The notes beneath the pieces are model-generated. The model saw only the letters and a list, made by a program, of their open reading frames with translations. It did not search any database and had not been told where the DNA came from. Shown here piece by piece: positions 1 through 8,055 of a stretch of DNA of 64,000 nt (position 1 is the first letter of the stretch; the number at the start of each line of letters is the position of its first letter). This stretch comes from Palsa-459 sp963841965. GTDB taxonomy: Bacteria > Actinomycetota > Acidimicrobiia > Acidimicrobiales > RAAP-2. The position numbers were made by a program, and so were the translations under genes. The stretch is taken from the NCBI GenBank assembly GCA_963841965.1, contig CAWJES010000001.1, positions 310,001 through 374,000 on the forward strand, given 5' to 3'.

Positions 1-668
1 AGGCCATGCTTCGTTGTGGCAGGCGTCAGGCCCAGCATGCCCGCGCTGCGCACGAACCTGGCGGTCATCGTCTCGAGCAGGGATGTGGGGGTCTCGTGAT
101 CTGCCAGCAAGTAGAGCCCGGTGCCGACCATGCCCTCGAGCGACGTCGTCGGGGTCGGTTGGAAGCTCGAGTGCACGGCTCCGGTCGTCGCGAGGTCGAG
201 GAACTGGGAGGCGAAGCTCGGGGTCTCGACGTCCGCGAGGGCGGTGGCCATCTCATGGAGCGTCTCGCCCGGCACCACCGACAGCACGCTCGCGTTCGGC
301 CCGCCACCAAGGATCCCCCGGACCGCCGAGAAGGAGGAGGACTGGTGGAACTCGTACCACCCGGGGTCGACGGAGGGCGTCCCGGTGACCATGAGGTCCA
401 GGCGGAACGCGAACGCGCTCGAGAGGACGCCCTTCGAGGCGAGGGTGCTCGTGATCTGCGAGACGGACTCGCCGTCGGCGACCTGCACGTAGACGGCCTT
501 GCCCGGCCCATCCAGCGGATAGGCCTGCAGCACGAACCAGCCGGCGAAGAGCAGGACGACCACGATCCCGCACAGGGCGCCGATGCGCCAGCGACGGCGG
601 ACCGCGATCCTTCGGTGTCCCCTCGGCGTCGCGGTTCCCGGGGCCTCGGTCGCAGCCGTCTCGGTCAC
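1..668 (-). CDS. mltG: Endolytic murein transglycosylase MltG (YceG-like), C-terminus off the window
   Basis: Membrane-anchored lytic transglycosylase that cleaves nascent peptidoglycan and terminates glycan strands. I translated the minus strand from a GTG at 668-666, which overlaps the ruvX stop as GTGA. The product has a basic cytoplasmic N-terminus (RRIAVRRRWR), one transmembrane helix at about residues 33-52 (IGALCGIVVVLLFAGWFVLQ), then an extracytoplasmic region with the LysM-like pattern VQVADGESVSQITSTLASKG and a VVPGETLHEMATAL segment typical of the family. About 222 residues are visible. The catalytic glutamate region lies beyond base 1. The order alaS-ruvX-mltG is a standard actinobacterial arrangement. 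The assignment rests on that order plus the topology and the LysM-like sequence. Confidence 0.85.
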   Translation of the reverse strand, partial: MTETAATEAPGTATPRGHRRIAVRRRWRIGALCGIVVVLLFAGWFVLQAYPLDGPGKAVYVQVADGESVSQITSTLASKGVLSSAFAFRLDLMVTGTPSVDPGWYEFHQSSSFSAVRGILGGGPNASVLSVVPGETLHEMATALADVETPSFASQFLDLATTGAVHSSFQPTPTTSLEGMVGTGLYLLADHETPTSLLETMTARFVRSAGMLGLTPATTKHG

Positions 669-1096
669 GACGACATCCACGACTCGAGAAGCACGGTCGC
701 CGCGGCCCCGTCGACCCTCGACCGGCCGCGTCTCGCGTTCACGCCCGCGTCGCGCAAGCGGTCGGTCGCGCTCACGGTCGTGAACCGCTCGTCGTGGAGC
801 ACGACGTCGACGCCCTCGTCCGACAGGACCGCCGCCAGTGCCGAGGCCAGCGCCTCGGCGTGACCGGCGCGATCCCCCGCACTCCCGTCGAGTTGGAGGG
901 GGTGGCCCACCACGACGGTTGACGCGCCCTCCTCGCGGGCGGCCTCGGCGCAGCGGTCCACCTCCCCGTCCCCGGCGCTGATCGAAGGGCGGGGAAACGC
1001 GAGGGTCCTGCGCGAATCGCTCACCGCGACGCCGATGCGCACAGTGCCCGGGTCGAGCGCGATCACCCTCCCCCGCCGAGCGGAGGCCTCGGTCAC
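665..1096 (-). CDS. ruvX: Putative Holliday junction resolvase / pre-16S rRNA nuclease RuvX (YqgF)
   Basis: RNase H-fold nuclease of the YqgF family, 143 residues, the usual family size. The N-terminal ALDPGTVRIGVAVSD is the family signature and carries the first acidic metal ligand. VVVGHPLQLDGSAGDRAGHAEALA and DVVLHDERFTTVSA match the central motifs, and the C-terminal GRSRVDGAAATVLLESWM holds the last conserved Asp. The start is GTG at 1096, overlapping the alaS stop by four bases, and its own stop overlaps the mltG start in the same way, so the three genes are probably translationally coupled. In bacteria the family is implicated in 16S rRNA 5' maturation; a Holliday junction role is less certain. 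Confidence 0.93.
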   Translation of the reverse strand: MTEASARRGRVIALDPGTVRIGVAVSDSRRTLAFPRPSISAGDGEVDRCAEAAREEGASTVVVGHPLQLDGSAGDRAGHAEALASALAAVLSDEGVDVVLHDERFTTVSATDRLRDAGVNARRGRSRVDGAAATVLLESWMSS

Positions 1097-3663
1097 GATG
1101 ACCCCAACTGCTCCCTGAGCGCTGCCAGCGCGTCGTCGATGCCCTCGGGTCGCTTGCCTCCCGCGAGCGCGATCTCGCCCGATCCACCGCCCCCGCCGCC
1201 GATGGCCTGGGCCACGGACCGCGCCAGGCCCGTCGCGTCGACGGAGCCGTCCGTCGCGACGGCGATCCCCGCCGTGCCTTGCGGGGTCTCCCCGCCGAGC
1301 ACGACGACCCGGGCAGCGGATCTCGTCCGTACCTCGCTCGCGAGCGAGCGCAGCTCGTCCCCGCTCCTGTCGTCGCGCCGTGCCACGATGATGCCGTCCG
1401 CGACCGTGGCGGCGAGCGCTGCCGCCTCGGCCATCAGACCCTGCTGGCGCAGTCGGCCGAGCTCCTGCTCCGCCGCTCGCACCCGGTCCGCCAGCTTCGT
1501 GACCGCAACCGAGAGGCCCTCGGGATCCGTCTTCAAAAGGGCGCTCACGTCCGACAGGAGTCGGTCGTTCGCTGCGGCCCGCCGGAACGCGCCGAGCCCG
1601 GTCACCGCCTCGATCCTCCTCGTGTTCGCGCCGATCGAGGACTCGGCGACGAGCTGCACCGTGCCGATGGCGCCCAGCGCATGGACGTGCGTACCCCCGC
1701 AGAACTCGAGCGAGTGCGGGCCCGCCCGCACGACGCGGACGGTGTCGCCGTACTTGTCGCCGAAGAACGCGACCGCACCCATCCGCTCTGCCTCCTGCCG
1801 GGATGTCTCGGTCGTCTCGACTGCCTCGTCCGCGACGACGTCCTCGTTGACCATCTCGAGGATGGCGAGGCGCTCCTCGTCAGCAATGCCGGCGTTGTGC
1901 GAGAAGTCGAAGCGAAGCCGGTCGGGCGCGACGAGGGAGCCCTGCTGGCGTACGTGGTCCCCAAGGACGTCGCGCAGCGCCGCATGCAAGAGGTGCGTCG
2001 CGGTGTGGTTCCTGCGAACCGCCTCGCGCCGCTCTGCGTCGATCGTCGCGACGGACTCCTGTCCGGGGTGGAACTCTCCGCGGATCCGCGCGCGGTGCGC
2101 GATCACGCCGGGGAACGGCGAGACCGTGTCGATCACCTCGGCGGTGCCGGTCTCGGTCACGATCGTGCCGGTGTCGCCGACCTGGCCGCCACCCTCCGCG
2201 TAGAACGGCGTCCGGTCCAAGAACACCTCGGACACGCCGTCGGGCGACTCGAGCACCCCGACGATCCTCGCTGTCGTCGCGTAGTGCGAAGGGTCGCGCC
2301 CGATGAACGTCTCGGGACCCTCGGTGTCGAGCAGAGACCGGTAGGCGGTCTCGTCCGCTGCGACCACCATCCGCGACGCCGCCCGCGCCCGGTCGCGCTG
2401 GGCCGCCATCTCGGTGTCGAAGCCTGCGCGGTCCACGGCCACGTCATGCTCCGAGGAGATCTCCTCGGTGAGCTCGTATGGGAAGCCGTGCGTGTCGTGC
2501 AGGCGGAAGGCGACGTCGCCGGCAAGGACCTTCGACGCGGCCACCTCCTCGGATCCCAGTGCCTCCTCAAGGAGTCCGAGTCCCGTGCTCAGCGTCCGAT
2601 CGAACTGGTGCTCCTCGCGCTCAAGGACCGAGGCGATGAGCTCGCGGTCCGAGACCAGGTTCGGGTACGCCTCGCCGAGCGAGGCGATGACCGAGTCCAC
2701 GAGCAGCGGGGTGATCGACCCGTGCGCGCGGCCGTGGCGGCGGGCCGCGAGGACCGCGCGACGGACGATCCGGCGCAGCACGTACCCGCGTCCCTCGTTG
2801 CTCGGGAGCACGCCGTCGCCAACCAGCATCGTCATCGCGCGGCCGTGGTCCGCGAGGCGCCGCAGGGCGACATCGTCGGACTCGTCGGACCCGTACGTCC
2901 GTCCCGTGAGCGACTGCGCCGTGTCGAGCAGCCCGGTGAACAGGTCGGTGTCGAAGATCGAGTCCTTGCCGTTGAGGGTCGCAAGCACTCGCTCGAGGCC
3001 CGCACCGGTGTCAATGTTCTTGCGCGGGAGGGGCTCGAGGGCGCCGTCCTCGAGCCGGTTGAACTGCATGAACACCAGGTTCCAGATCTCGACGAACCGC
3101 TCTTCGCCGCCGTGTGCCGGGCCACCGTCGGCCCCGAGCTCCGGACCCTTGTCGAAGAACAGCTCGCTGCACGGACCGCACGGACCGGTGTCGCCCATCT
3201 TCCAGAAGTTGTCCTCGCCCATGCGCTGGATCCGCTCCGCCGGGACGCCGACGGCATCCGCCCAGATCTCGGCGGCCTCGTCGTCAGACTCGTGGACCGT
3301 CACCCACAGCCGGTCCCCGTCGATCCCGAACACCCCCGTGATCAGGTCCCACGCGTAGCGCGTGGCTCCCTCCTTGAAGTAGTCCCCGAAGCTGAAGTTC
3401 CCGAGCATCTCGAGGAACGTCGCATGCCGGGTGGTCGTCCCGATGATGTCGATGTCCGAGGTGCGGAAGCACTTCTGCACCGAGGTCGCCCTCGGGTAGG
3501 GCGCCTGCTCCTCGCCCAGGAAATAGGGCTTGAACGGCACCATCCCCGCGATCGTGAACAGCACCGTGGGGTCCGTCGCGATCAGGCTCGCCGACGGCAC
3601 GATCGTGTGGCCCCGCTCCTCGAAGAACCCGAGGAACCCGCGCCGCAGGCTGTTCGCATCCAT
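1093..3663 (-). CDS. alaS: Alanyl-tRNA synthetase
   Basis: Charges tRNA-Ala with alanine. 856 residues, close to the usual bacterial length. The N-terminal class II catalytic domain shows HATFLEMLGNFSFGDYFKEGA (motif 2 area) and GPCGPCSELFFD. The central editing domain has HTATHLLHAALRDVLG and CGGTHVHALG, which supply the zinc-binding His and Cys residues that clear mischarged Ser and Gly. The C-terminal C-Ala domain ends with a glycine-rich IGGGGGGSGEIALAGG segment. It starts at ATG 3663, right after a TAGGAT hexamer, and ends in a GTGA overlap with ruvX. A hairpin lies between it and upstream rarA, so alaS probably opens its own transcription unit. Confidence 0.98.
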   Translation of the reverse strand: MDANSLRRGFLGFFEERGHTIVPSASLIATDPTVLFTIAGMVPFKPYFLGEEQAPYPRATSVQKCFRTSDIDIIGTTTRHATFLEMLGNFSFGDYFKEGATRYAWDLITGVFGIDGDRLWVTVHESDDEAAEIWADAVGVPAERIQRMGEDNFWKMGDTGPCGPCSELFFDKGPELGADGGPAHGGEERFVEIWNLVFMQFNRLEDGALEPLPRKNIDTGAGLERVLATLNGKDSIFDTDLFTGLLDTAQSLTGRTYGSDESDDVALRRLADHGRAMTMLVGDGVLPSNEGRGYVLRRIVRRAVLAARRHGRAHGSITPLLVDSVIASLGEAYPNLVSDRELIASVLEREEHQFDRTLSTGLGLLEEALGSEEVAASKVLAGDVAFRLHDTHGFPYELTEEISSEHDVAVDRAGFDTEMAAQRDRARAASRMVVAADETAYRSLLDTEGPETFIGRDPSHYATTARIVGVLESPDGVSEVFLDRTPFYAEGGGQVGDTGTIVTETGTAEVIDTVSPFPGVIAHRARIRGEFHPGQESVATIDAERREAVRRNHTATHLLHAALRDVLGDHVRQQGSLVAPDRLRFDFSHNAGIADEERLAILEMVNEDVVADEAVETTETSRQEAERMGAVAFFGDKYGDTVRVVRAGPHSLEFCGGTHVHALGAIGTVQLVAESSIGANTRRIEAVTGLGAFRRAAANDRLLSDVSALLKTDPEGLSVAVTKLADRVRAAEQELGRLRQQGLMAEAAALAATVADGIIVARRDDRSGDELRSLASEVRTRSAARVVVLGGETPQGTAGIAVATDGSVDATGLARSVAQAIGGGGGGSGEIALAGGKRPEGIDDALAALREQLGSS

Positions 3664-3669
3664 CGTGCA

Positions 3670-3675
3670 ATCCTA
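3670..3675 (-). promoter_or_regulatory. alaS -10 element (TAGGAT), likely leaderless start
   Basis: TAGGAT read on the minus strand sits six bases before the alaS ATG. In Actinobacteria a TANNNT box at this distance places transcription initiation at or next to the start codon. The embedded AGGA could instead act as a Shine-Dalgarno sequence at about 7 bases spacing, so the two readings cannot be separated from sequence alone. An identical hexamer at identical spacing precedes pdxS. Confidence 0.5.
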
Positions 3676-3677
3676 CC

Positions 3678-3696
3678 GGGGCCCCTTTCGGGCCCC
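3678..3696 (-). terminator. GC-rich hairpin between rarA and alaS
   Basis: Inverted repeat with arms GGGGCCC (3678-3684) and GGGCCCC (3690-3696) around a 5-base loop. It begins 3 bases past the rarA stop and ends just before the alaS -10 hexamer. There is no U-tract, as is common for actinobacterial stem-only terminators. Its position suggests it ends the rel-hisS-aspS-rarA transcript. Confidence 0.5.
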
Positions 3697-3698
3697 CG

Positions 3699-5018
3699 TC
3701 AGCCGTCCGCGTCCCGCTTGCGCGCCTCGTGGCGCCATTCGTCGAGCGCGGGCTCGGCGCCGTGCGGGGACGCGGACCAGTAGCGGCGGTCCACCAGCTC
3801 GTCGGGGAGGTACTGCTGGGCCACCCACCCGCTGTCGGCGTCGTGCGGGTACAGGTAGCCCCCGCCGTGGCCGATCTCGGCGGCGCCCGCGTAGTGGGCG
3901 TCGCGCAGATGCGCCGGCACTGTCGTCGAGGGCCCCTCGCGGACGTCGCGCTGGGCAGCGCCCAAGGCGACGGTGACGCGGTTCGACTTCGGGGCGAGGG
4001 CAAGGTGGACCGTCGCCTGGGCCAAGTTCAGCTGCGCCTCGGGAAGCCCGACGAATTCCACCGCATGCGCCGCGGCGGACGCGACCAGCAGGGCGGAGGG
4101 ATCGGCCATCCCCACGTCCTCGCTCGCCAGGATCACGAGCCGTCGCGCGATGAATCGGGGTGACTCGCCGGCCTCGAGCATCCGCGCAAGCCAGTAGAGC
4201 GCGGCGTCCGGATCCGACCCCCGCATCGACTTGATGAAGGCACTCACCTGGTCGTAGTGGTCGTCGCGACCCTGGTGCAGGACACGTCCATCGCGCGCGT
4301 CCACGACGTCGCCCGCCGACACGCAGACGGCCTCGGGGTCCTCGGCGCGCGCTCTCGCGAGCGCCGCTGCGACCTCGAGGGTGCCGAGGAGCGCCCTGGC
4401 GTCGCCGTCCGCCGAGCCGACGAGGAGCTCGCGGGCCTCGTCGGTCACCTCGACACTCTCCGCGGCCGCGCCGCGGGTCGCGAGCTCCTCGAGCGCGGCC
4501 GAGTCGAGCGGTCGGAGCCGGAAGAGGGTCATCCTGCTGAGGAGCGGCGCGTTCACCTCGAAGTAGGGGTTCTCGGTCGTCGCCCCGACGAGCACGACGA
4601 CGCCTTCCTCGACGGCTGGGAGCAGGACGTCCTGCTGGGACTTCGAGAAGCGGTGGACCTCGTCGAGGAAGAGGAGCGTCCGCTGCCCCCGCTCGCCCAG
4701 AGCCCTGCCCGCCAGGTCGATCGCCTCGCGCGTGTCCTTCACGCCTGCGCTGGTGGCGGACAGCGGCACGAAGCGCATCGATGTCCCCTCCGCCAGCAGC
4801 CGGGCCAGGGTGGTCTTGCCGGTCCCCGCGGGGCCCCACAGCAGGAGGGACACGAGCCTGTCCTGGTCGCACAGGACCCGCAGCGCCCCGCCCGGTCCGA
4901 CGAGGTGGTCCTGGCCGACGACCTCGGCGAGCGAGCGCGGCCGCAGCCGTGCGGCGAGGGGCGCCTGGTTCGCCAGCCGTTCCTGGGCGGCGGTCGCGAA
5001 CAGGTCGTCCTGCGTCAC
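3699..5018 (-). CDS. rarA: Replication-associated recombination protein RarA (MgsA), AAA+ ATPase
   Basis: AAA+ ATPase related to clamp-loader subunits that acts at stalled replication forks. 439 residues, typical of the family. The N-terminus has RPRSLAEVVGQDHLVGPGG; Walker A is WGPAGTGKTTLARLLAE; Walker B is LLFLDEVHRFSKSQQD; VGATTENPYFEVNAPLLSR is the family-specific sensor region. The C-terminal half, with MRGSDPDAALYWLARMLEAG and YLYPHDADSGWVAQQYLP, is the conserved oligomerisation part. The start is GTG at 5018, overlapping the aspS stop as GTGA. The reading frame stays open much further upstream through aspS, but that part has no family similarity and is not used. Confidence 0.95.
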   Translation of the reverse strand: MTQDDLFATAAQERLANQAPLAARLRPRSLAEVVGQDHLVGPGGALRVLCDQDRLVSLLLWGPAGTGKTTLARLLAEGTSMRFVPLSATSAGVKDTREAIDLAGRALGERGQRTLLFLDEVHRFSKSQQDVLLPAVEEGVVVLVGATTENPYFEVNAPLLSRMTLFRLRPLDSAALEELATRGAAAESVEVTDEARELLVGSADGDARALLGTLEVAAALARARAEDPEAVCVSAGDVVDARDGRVLHQGRDDHYDQVSAFIKSMRGSDPDAALYWLARMLEAGESPRFIARRLVILASEDVGMADPSALLVASAAAHAVEFVGLPEAQLNLAQATVHLALAPKSNRVTVALGAAQRDVREGPSTTVPAHLRDAHYAGAAEIGHGGGYLYPHDADSGWVAQQYLPDELVDRRYWSASPHGAEPALDEWRHEARKRDADG

Positions 5019-6757
5019 GCCTCCGTCGGCCGGATCATGATCCCGAGCTCCAGCAGCTGGGAGGGCGGGATCGGCGTGGGTGCGCCCGTCATGAGGTCCG
5101 CGCCCGACTGCGTCTTCGGGAACGCGATCACCTCGCGGATGTTCTCCTCGCCGGCGAAGATCGCCGTCAGCCGGTCGATCCCGAACGCGAACCCCGCGTG
5201 CGGGGGCGCCCCGTACCGGAAGGCGCCAAGGAGGAATCCGAAGCGCGCCTCTGCCTCCTCGTCGGTGAGCCGCAGCACCGAGAACACGCGACGCTGGATA
5301 TCGGCTCGGTGGATCCGCACCGAGCCGCTGCCGAGCTCCCAGCCGTTGAGGACAAGGTCGTAGGACTGCGAGCGCACCGAGAGGGGATCCGTCTCGAGCA
5401 GATCGAGGTCGTCGGGGTGCGGCATCGTGAACGGGTGGTGCGCCGAGATCGGCGTGCCGTCCGGCGCGATCCCCTCGAACAGCGGGAACTCGGTCACCCA
5501 GCAGTAACGGTGCGGCCCGTCGGAGACCGGCGGGGAGCCGAGCTCGGCGCGCAGCGCACCGAGCACCGAGCACGCGAGCGCGTGGACGTCGGCGACGACC
5601 AGCAGCAGGTCGCCCTCGTGCGCGCCGTCGATCGCGGCGATCGACGCTGACTCGGACGCGGAGAGGAACCTGGCAAGCGGTGAATCGAGCCCTTCGGCGG
5701 TCACGCGGAACCACGCCAGCCCCTTGGCGCCGAGCTTCTTCGCCCGGTCGGTCAGCGCATCGAGCCGAGAGCGCGTCAGCTCGGCGCCCCCCGGGACCCG
5801 GATCCCCTTCACGCACGACGCCTGGAAGGCCTTCACCTCGGTGCCCGCGAACGCGGCAGTCACGTCGATCAGCTCCATCGCGAACCGCAGGTCAGGCTTG
5901 TCGGTGCCGAAGCGGTCCAGGCATTCGGCCCAGCTGAGCCGCTCGATGGGGCCCGGACGCTCGCCGGTCGCCGCCTCCGCAGCGTCGAGCACGGCCTCGC
6001 TCACGAACCCGAAGATGTCCTCCTGGTCGACGAAGCTCGCCTCCACGTCCAGCTGGGTGAACTCGAACTGGCGGTCCGCGCGCAGGTCCTCGTCGCGCAT
6101 GCAGCGGGCGATCTGGTAGTAGCGGTCAAAGCCGCCGACCATGAGGAGCTGCTTTGCGAGCTGCGGGCTCTGCGGGAGCACGTAGAACGACCCGTGGCGC
6201 TGTCGGGTCGGGATCACGAACTCGCGCGCTCCCTCGGGGGTCGGCGCCCAGAGCAGGGGCGTCTCGACCTCGCAGAAGCCCTGGCGGTCGAACGCCGCTC
6301 GGATCGCTGCGTTGACCTTCGCACGCAGCCTGAGGTTCCGCTGCATCCGCTCCTGGCGCAGGTCGAGGTAGCGGTACCGGAGGCGGACCTGCTCGTCGGG
6401 CTCATTGCGGCCGTCGAGGGTGAACGGGGGCGGCTCGGCCGAGGCCAGGACCTCGACCTCGCAGTCGGCGAGCTCCACGCCGCCCGTGGCGACGCGGTCG
6501 TTGACAGTCCCCTCCGGGCGCTCGCGGACGGTGCCGGTGACGCGCAGCACGTACTCGCTGCGCACGTCGATGCTGCCGTCGATCACGCACTGGAGGATCC
6601 CCGTGTGGTCCCGCAGGTCCACGAAGGCGAGGTGCTCCCCGTGCTCGCGGCGCCGGCCCACCCAGCCGCACACCGCGATGCGCTGCCCGGCGTCCTCGAT
6701 TCCGAGCGTGCCGCACAGCCGGTCCCTCAGTGACGTCGCGTCGATGCGCCGGGTCAT
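5015..6757 (-). CDS. aspS: Aspartyl-tRNA synthetase
   Basis: Class II synthetase for tRNA-Asp, 580 residues. It has the N-terminal OB-fold anticodon-binding domain (RIAVCGWVGRRREHGEHLAFVDLRD), class II motif 2 (YYQIARCMRDEDLRADRQFEFTQLD), the bacteria-specific GAD insertion domain in the middle, and motif 3 near the C-terminus (GFAFGIDRLTAIFAGEENIR). Whether it also misacylates tRNA-Asn cannot be told here. Its ATG overlaps the hisS stop and its stop overlaps the rarA start, each by four bases, within a rel-hisS-aspS-rarA operon. Confidence 0.98.
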   Translation of the reverse strand: MTRRIDATSLRDRLCGTLGIEDAGQRIAVCGWVGRRREHGEHLAFVDLRDHTGILQCVIDGSIDVRSEYVLRVTGTVRERPEGTVNDRVATGGVELADCEVEVLASAEPPPFTLDGRNEPDEQVRLRYRYLDLRQERMQRNLRLRAKVNAAIRAAFDRQGFCEVETPLLWAPTPEGAREFVIPTRQRHGSFYVLPQSPQLAKQLLMVGGFDRYYQIARCMRDEDLRADRQFEFTQLDVEASFVDQEDIFGFVSEAVLDAAEAATGERPGPIERLSWAECLDRFGTDKPDLRFAMELIDVTAAFAGTEVKAFQASCVKGIRVPGGAELTRSRLDALTDRAKKLGAKGLAWFRVTAEGLDSPLARFLSASESASIAAIDGAHEGDLLLVVADVHALACSVLGALRAELGSPPVSDGPHRYCWVTEFPLFEGIAPDGTPISAHHPFTMPHPDDLDLLETDPLSVRSQSYDLVLNGWELGSGSVRIHRADIQRRVFSVLRLTDEEAEARFGFLLGAFRYGAPPHAGFAFGIDRLTAIFAGEENIREVIAFPKTQSGADLMTGAPTPIPPSQLLELGIMIRPTEA

Positions 6758-8055
6758 CGTTCCTCCAGGAGAACCCGGCCCGTGGCGCCAGCCCGTTCGA
6801 GGACTGCCGCGCGGGACTCGGTGAGCTGCGTGCCGTCACGCAGATCGCGAATGGTAACGGACCCGGCGGCGGCCTCCGCGTCGCCGATGATCAAGGCGAC
6901 CGGCGCCCCGGACCGGTCCGCCGCCTTCAGCTGGGCCTTCATGGACCGCGCGTCATACGAGCGCTCCGCGCGCAGGCCGCTGCGCCGCAGTGCGAGCACC
7001 AGGTCCCGTGCTGCGGTCCCGCCCGTGACGTCGACCACGAAGACCTCGGGGGCCTGCTCGGGGACGGCGAAGGTCCCCTCCGCGTCGCAGGCGAGGAGCA
7101 GCCGCTCGACCCCGCTGCCGAAGCCGATGCCCGAGGTCTTGGGTCCGCCGAGCAGCTCGACGAGCCCGTCGTAGCGCCCACCGCCGCCGATCGCGTCGTT
7201 CGCGCTGTCAAGCGACGTGCTGGCGAACTCGAAGATCGTCCTCGTGTAGTAGTCGAAGCCCCGGACGAGCCTGCGGTCGAGGGTCCATGCGATGCCCGCG
7301 GCGTCGAGCCCGTCGACCACCCTGGCGAAGTGCTCGGCACACGGCTGGCAGAGATGGTCCGTGAGCGCGGGTGCCGACTCGGTCGCGGCCCGGCACGCCG
7401 GCTGCTTGCAGTCGAGGACCCGCAGGGGGTTCTGCTCCCATCGCGGAGCGTGCTCGCCGCACAGCTCCGCGGCGTGCGCTGCGAGATGGCCCCTCAGCGC
7501 GTCGAGGTACGCCGGCCTGCAGGCCGCATCGCCCATCGAATTGATCTTGAGGGTCACCGCGCGCAGACCGAGCTGCGCGTAGAAGTCGCTCGCCAGGGCG
7601 ATCACCTCGACGTCGATGTCCGGGTCGTCGGTGCCGAGCACCTCAACGCCGACCTGGTGGTGCTGGCGGTTGCGGCCGGCCTGGGGCTGCTCGTAGCGAA
7701 AGGCCGGCGTGAAGTACCAGACGCGCCACGGCACGGTCGGGCGGTGCTGCACGAAGGCGCGGACGATCGACGCCGTCCCCTCCGGACGCAGCGCGAGGCG
7801 TCGGCCGCTGCGGTCCTCGAACTCGTACATCTCCTTGCCGACGATCTCGGAACCCTCCCCGATGCCGCGGCGGAAGACCCTCGCTTCCTCGAAGATCGGC
7901 GTGTGGGCGAGTCCGAAGCCGAATCGCTCCGCGAGCATCGCGAACCGCGCCAGGAGCGCCTCCCAGCGCGCCGACGCGGGCGGCAGGACGTCGTACGTGC
8001 CTTTCGGGCTCCTCGGAGCCTCATCCGCCGGCGGCCGGCGCGACGAGTCGCTCAT
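6754..8055 (-). CDS. hisS: Histidyl-tRNA synthetase
   Basis: Class II synthetase for tRNA-His, 433 residues. The N-terminus SPKGTYDVLPP is typical. Motif 2 is RVWYFTPAFRYEQPQAGRNRQHHQVGVEVLG. The HisA/HisB histidine-binding signatures are visible as RRLVRGFDYYTRTIFEF and GGGRYDGLVELLGG, followed by GIGFGSGVERLLLA. A C-terminal anticodon-binding domain follows (PEVFVVDVTGG to the end). The start is ATG 8055, overlapping the rel stop as ATGA. The frame is open further upstream inside rel, but that extension carries no HisRS sequence. Confidence 0.98.
   Translation of the reverse strand: MSDSSRRPPADEAPRSPKGTYDVLPPASARWEALLARFAMLAERFGFGLAHTPIFEEARVFRRGIGEGSEIVGKEMYEFEDRSGRRLALRPEGTASIVRAFVQHRPTVPWRVWYFTPAFRYEQPQAGRNRQHHQVGVEVLGTDDPDIDVEVIALASDFYAQLGLRAVTLKINSMGDAACRPAYLDALRGHLAAHAAELCGEHAPRWEQNPLRVLDCKQPACRAATESAPALTDHLCQPCAEHFARVVDGLDAAGIAWTLDRRLVRGFDYYTRTIFEFASTSLDSANDAIGGGGRYDGLVELLGGPKTSGIGFGSGVERLLLACDAEGTFAVPEQAPEVFVVDVTGGTAARDLVLALRRSGLRAERSYDARSMKAQLKAADRSGAPVALIIGDAEAAAGSVTIRDLRDGTQLTESRAAVLERAGATGRVLLEER

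Noticed and set aside
3678..3696. Hairpin before alaS as a T-box or other riboswitch
   Set aside because: Too short and too close to the start codon; no specifier loop or antiterminator partner is visible.
1279..3783. 834-codon plus-strand open frame opposite alaS
   Set aside because: Arg/Val/Asp-rich shadow of a high-GC gene with no recognisable domain; alaS on the other strand has all its motifs.
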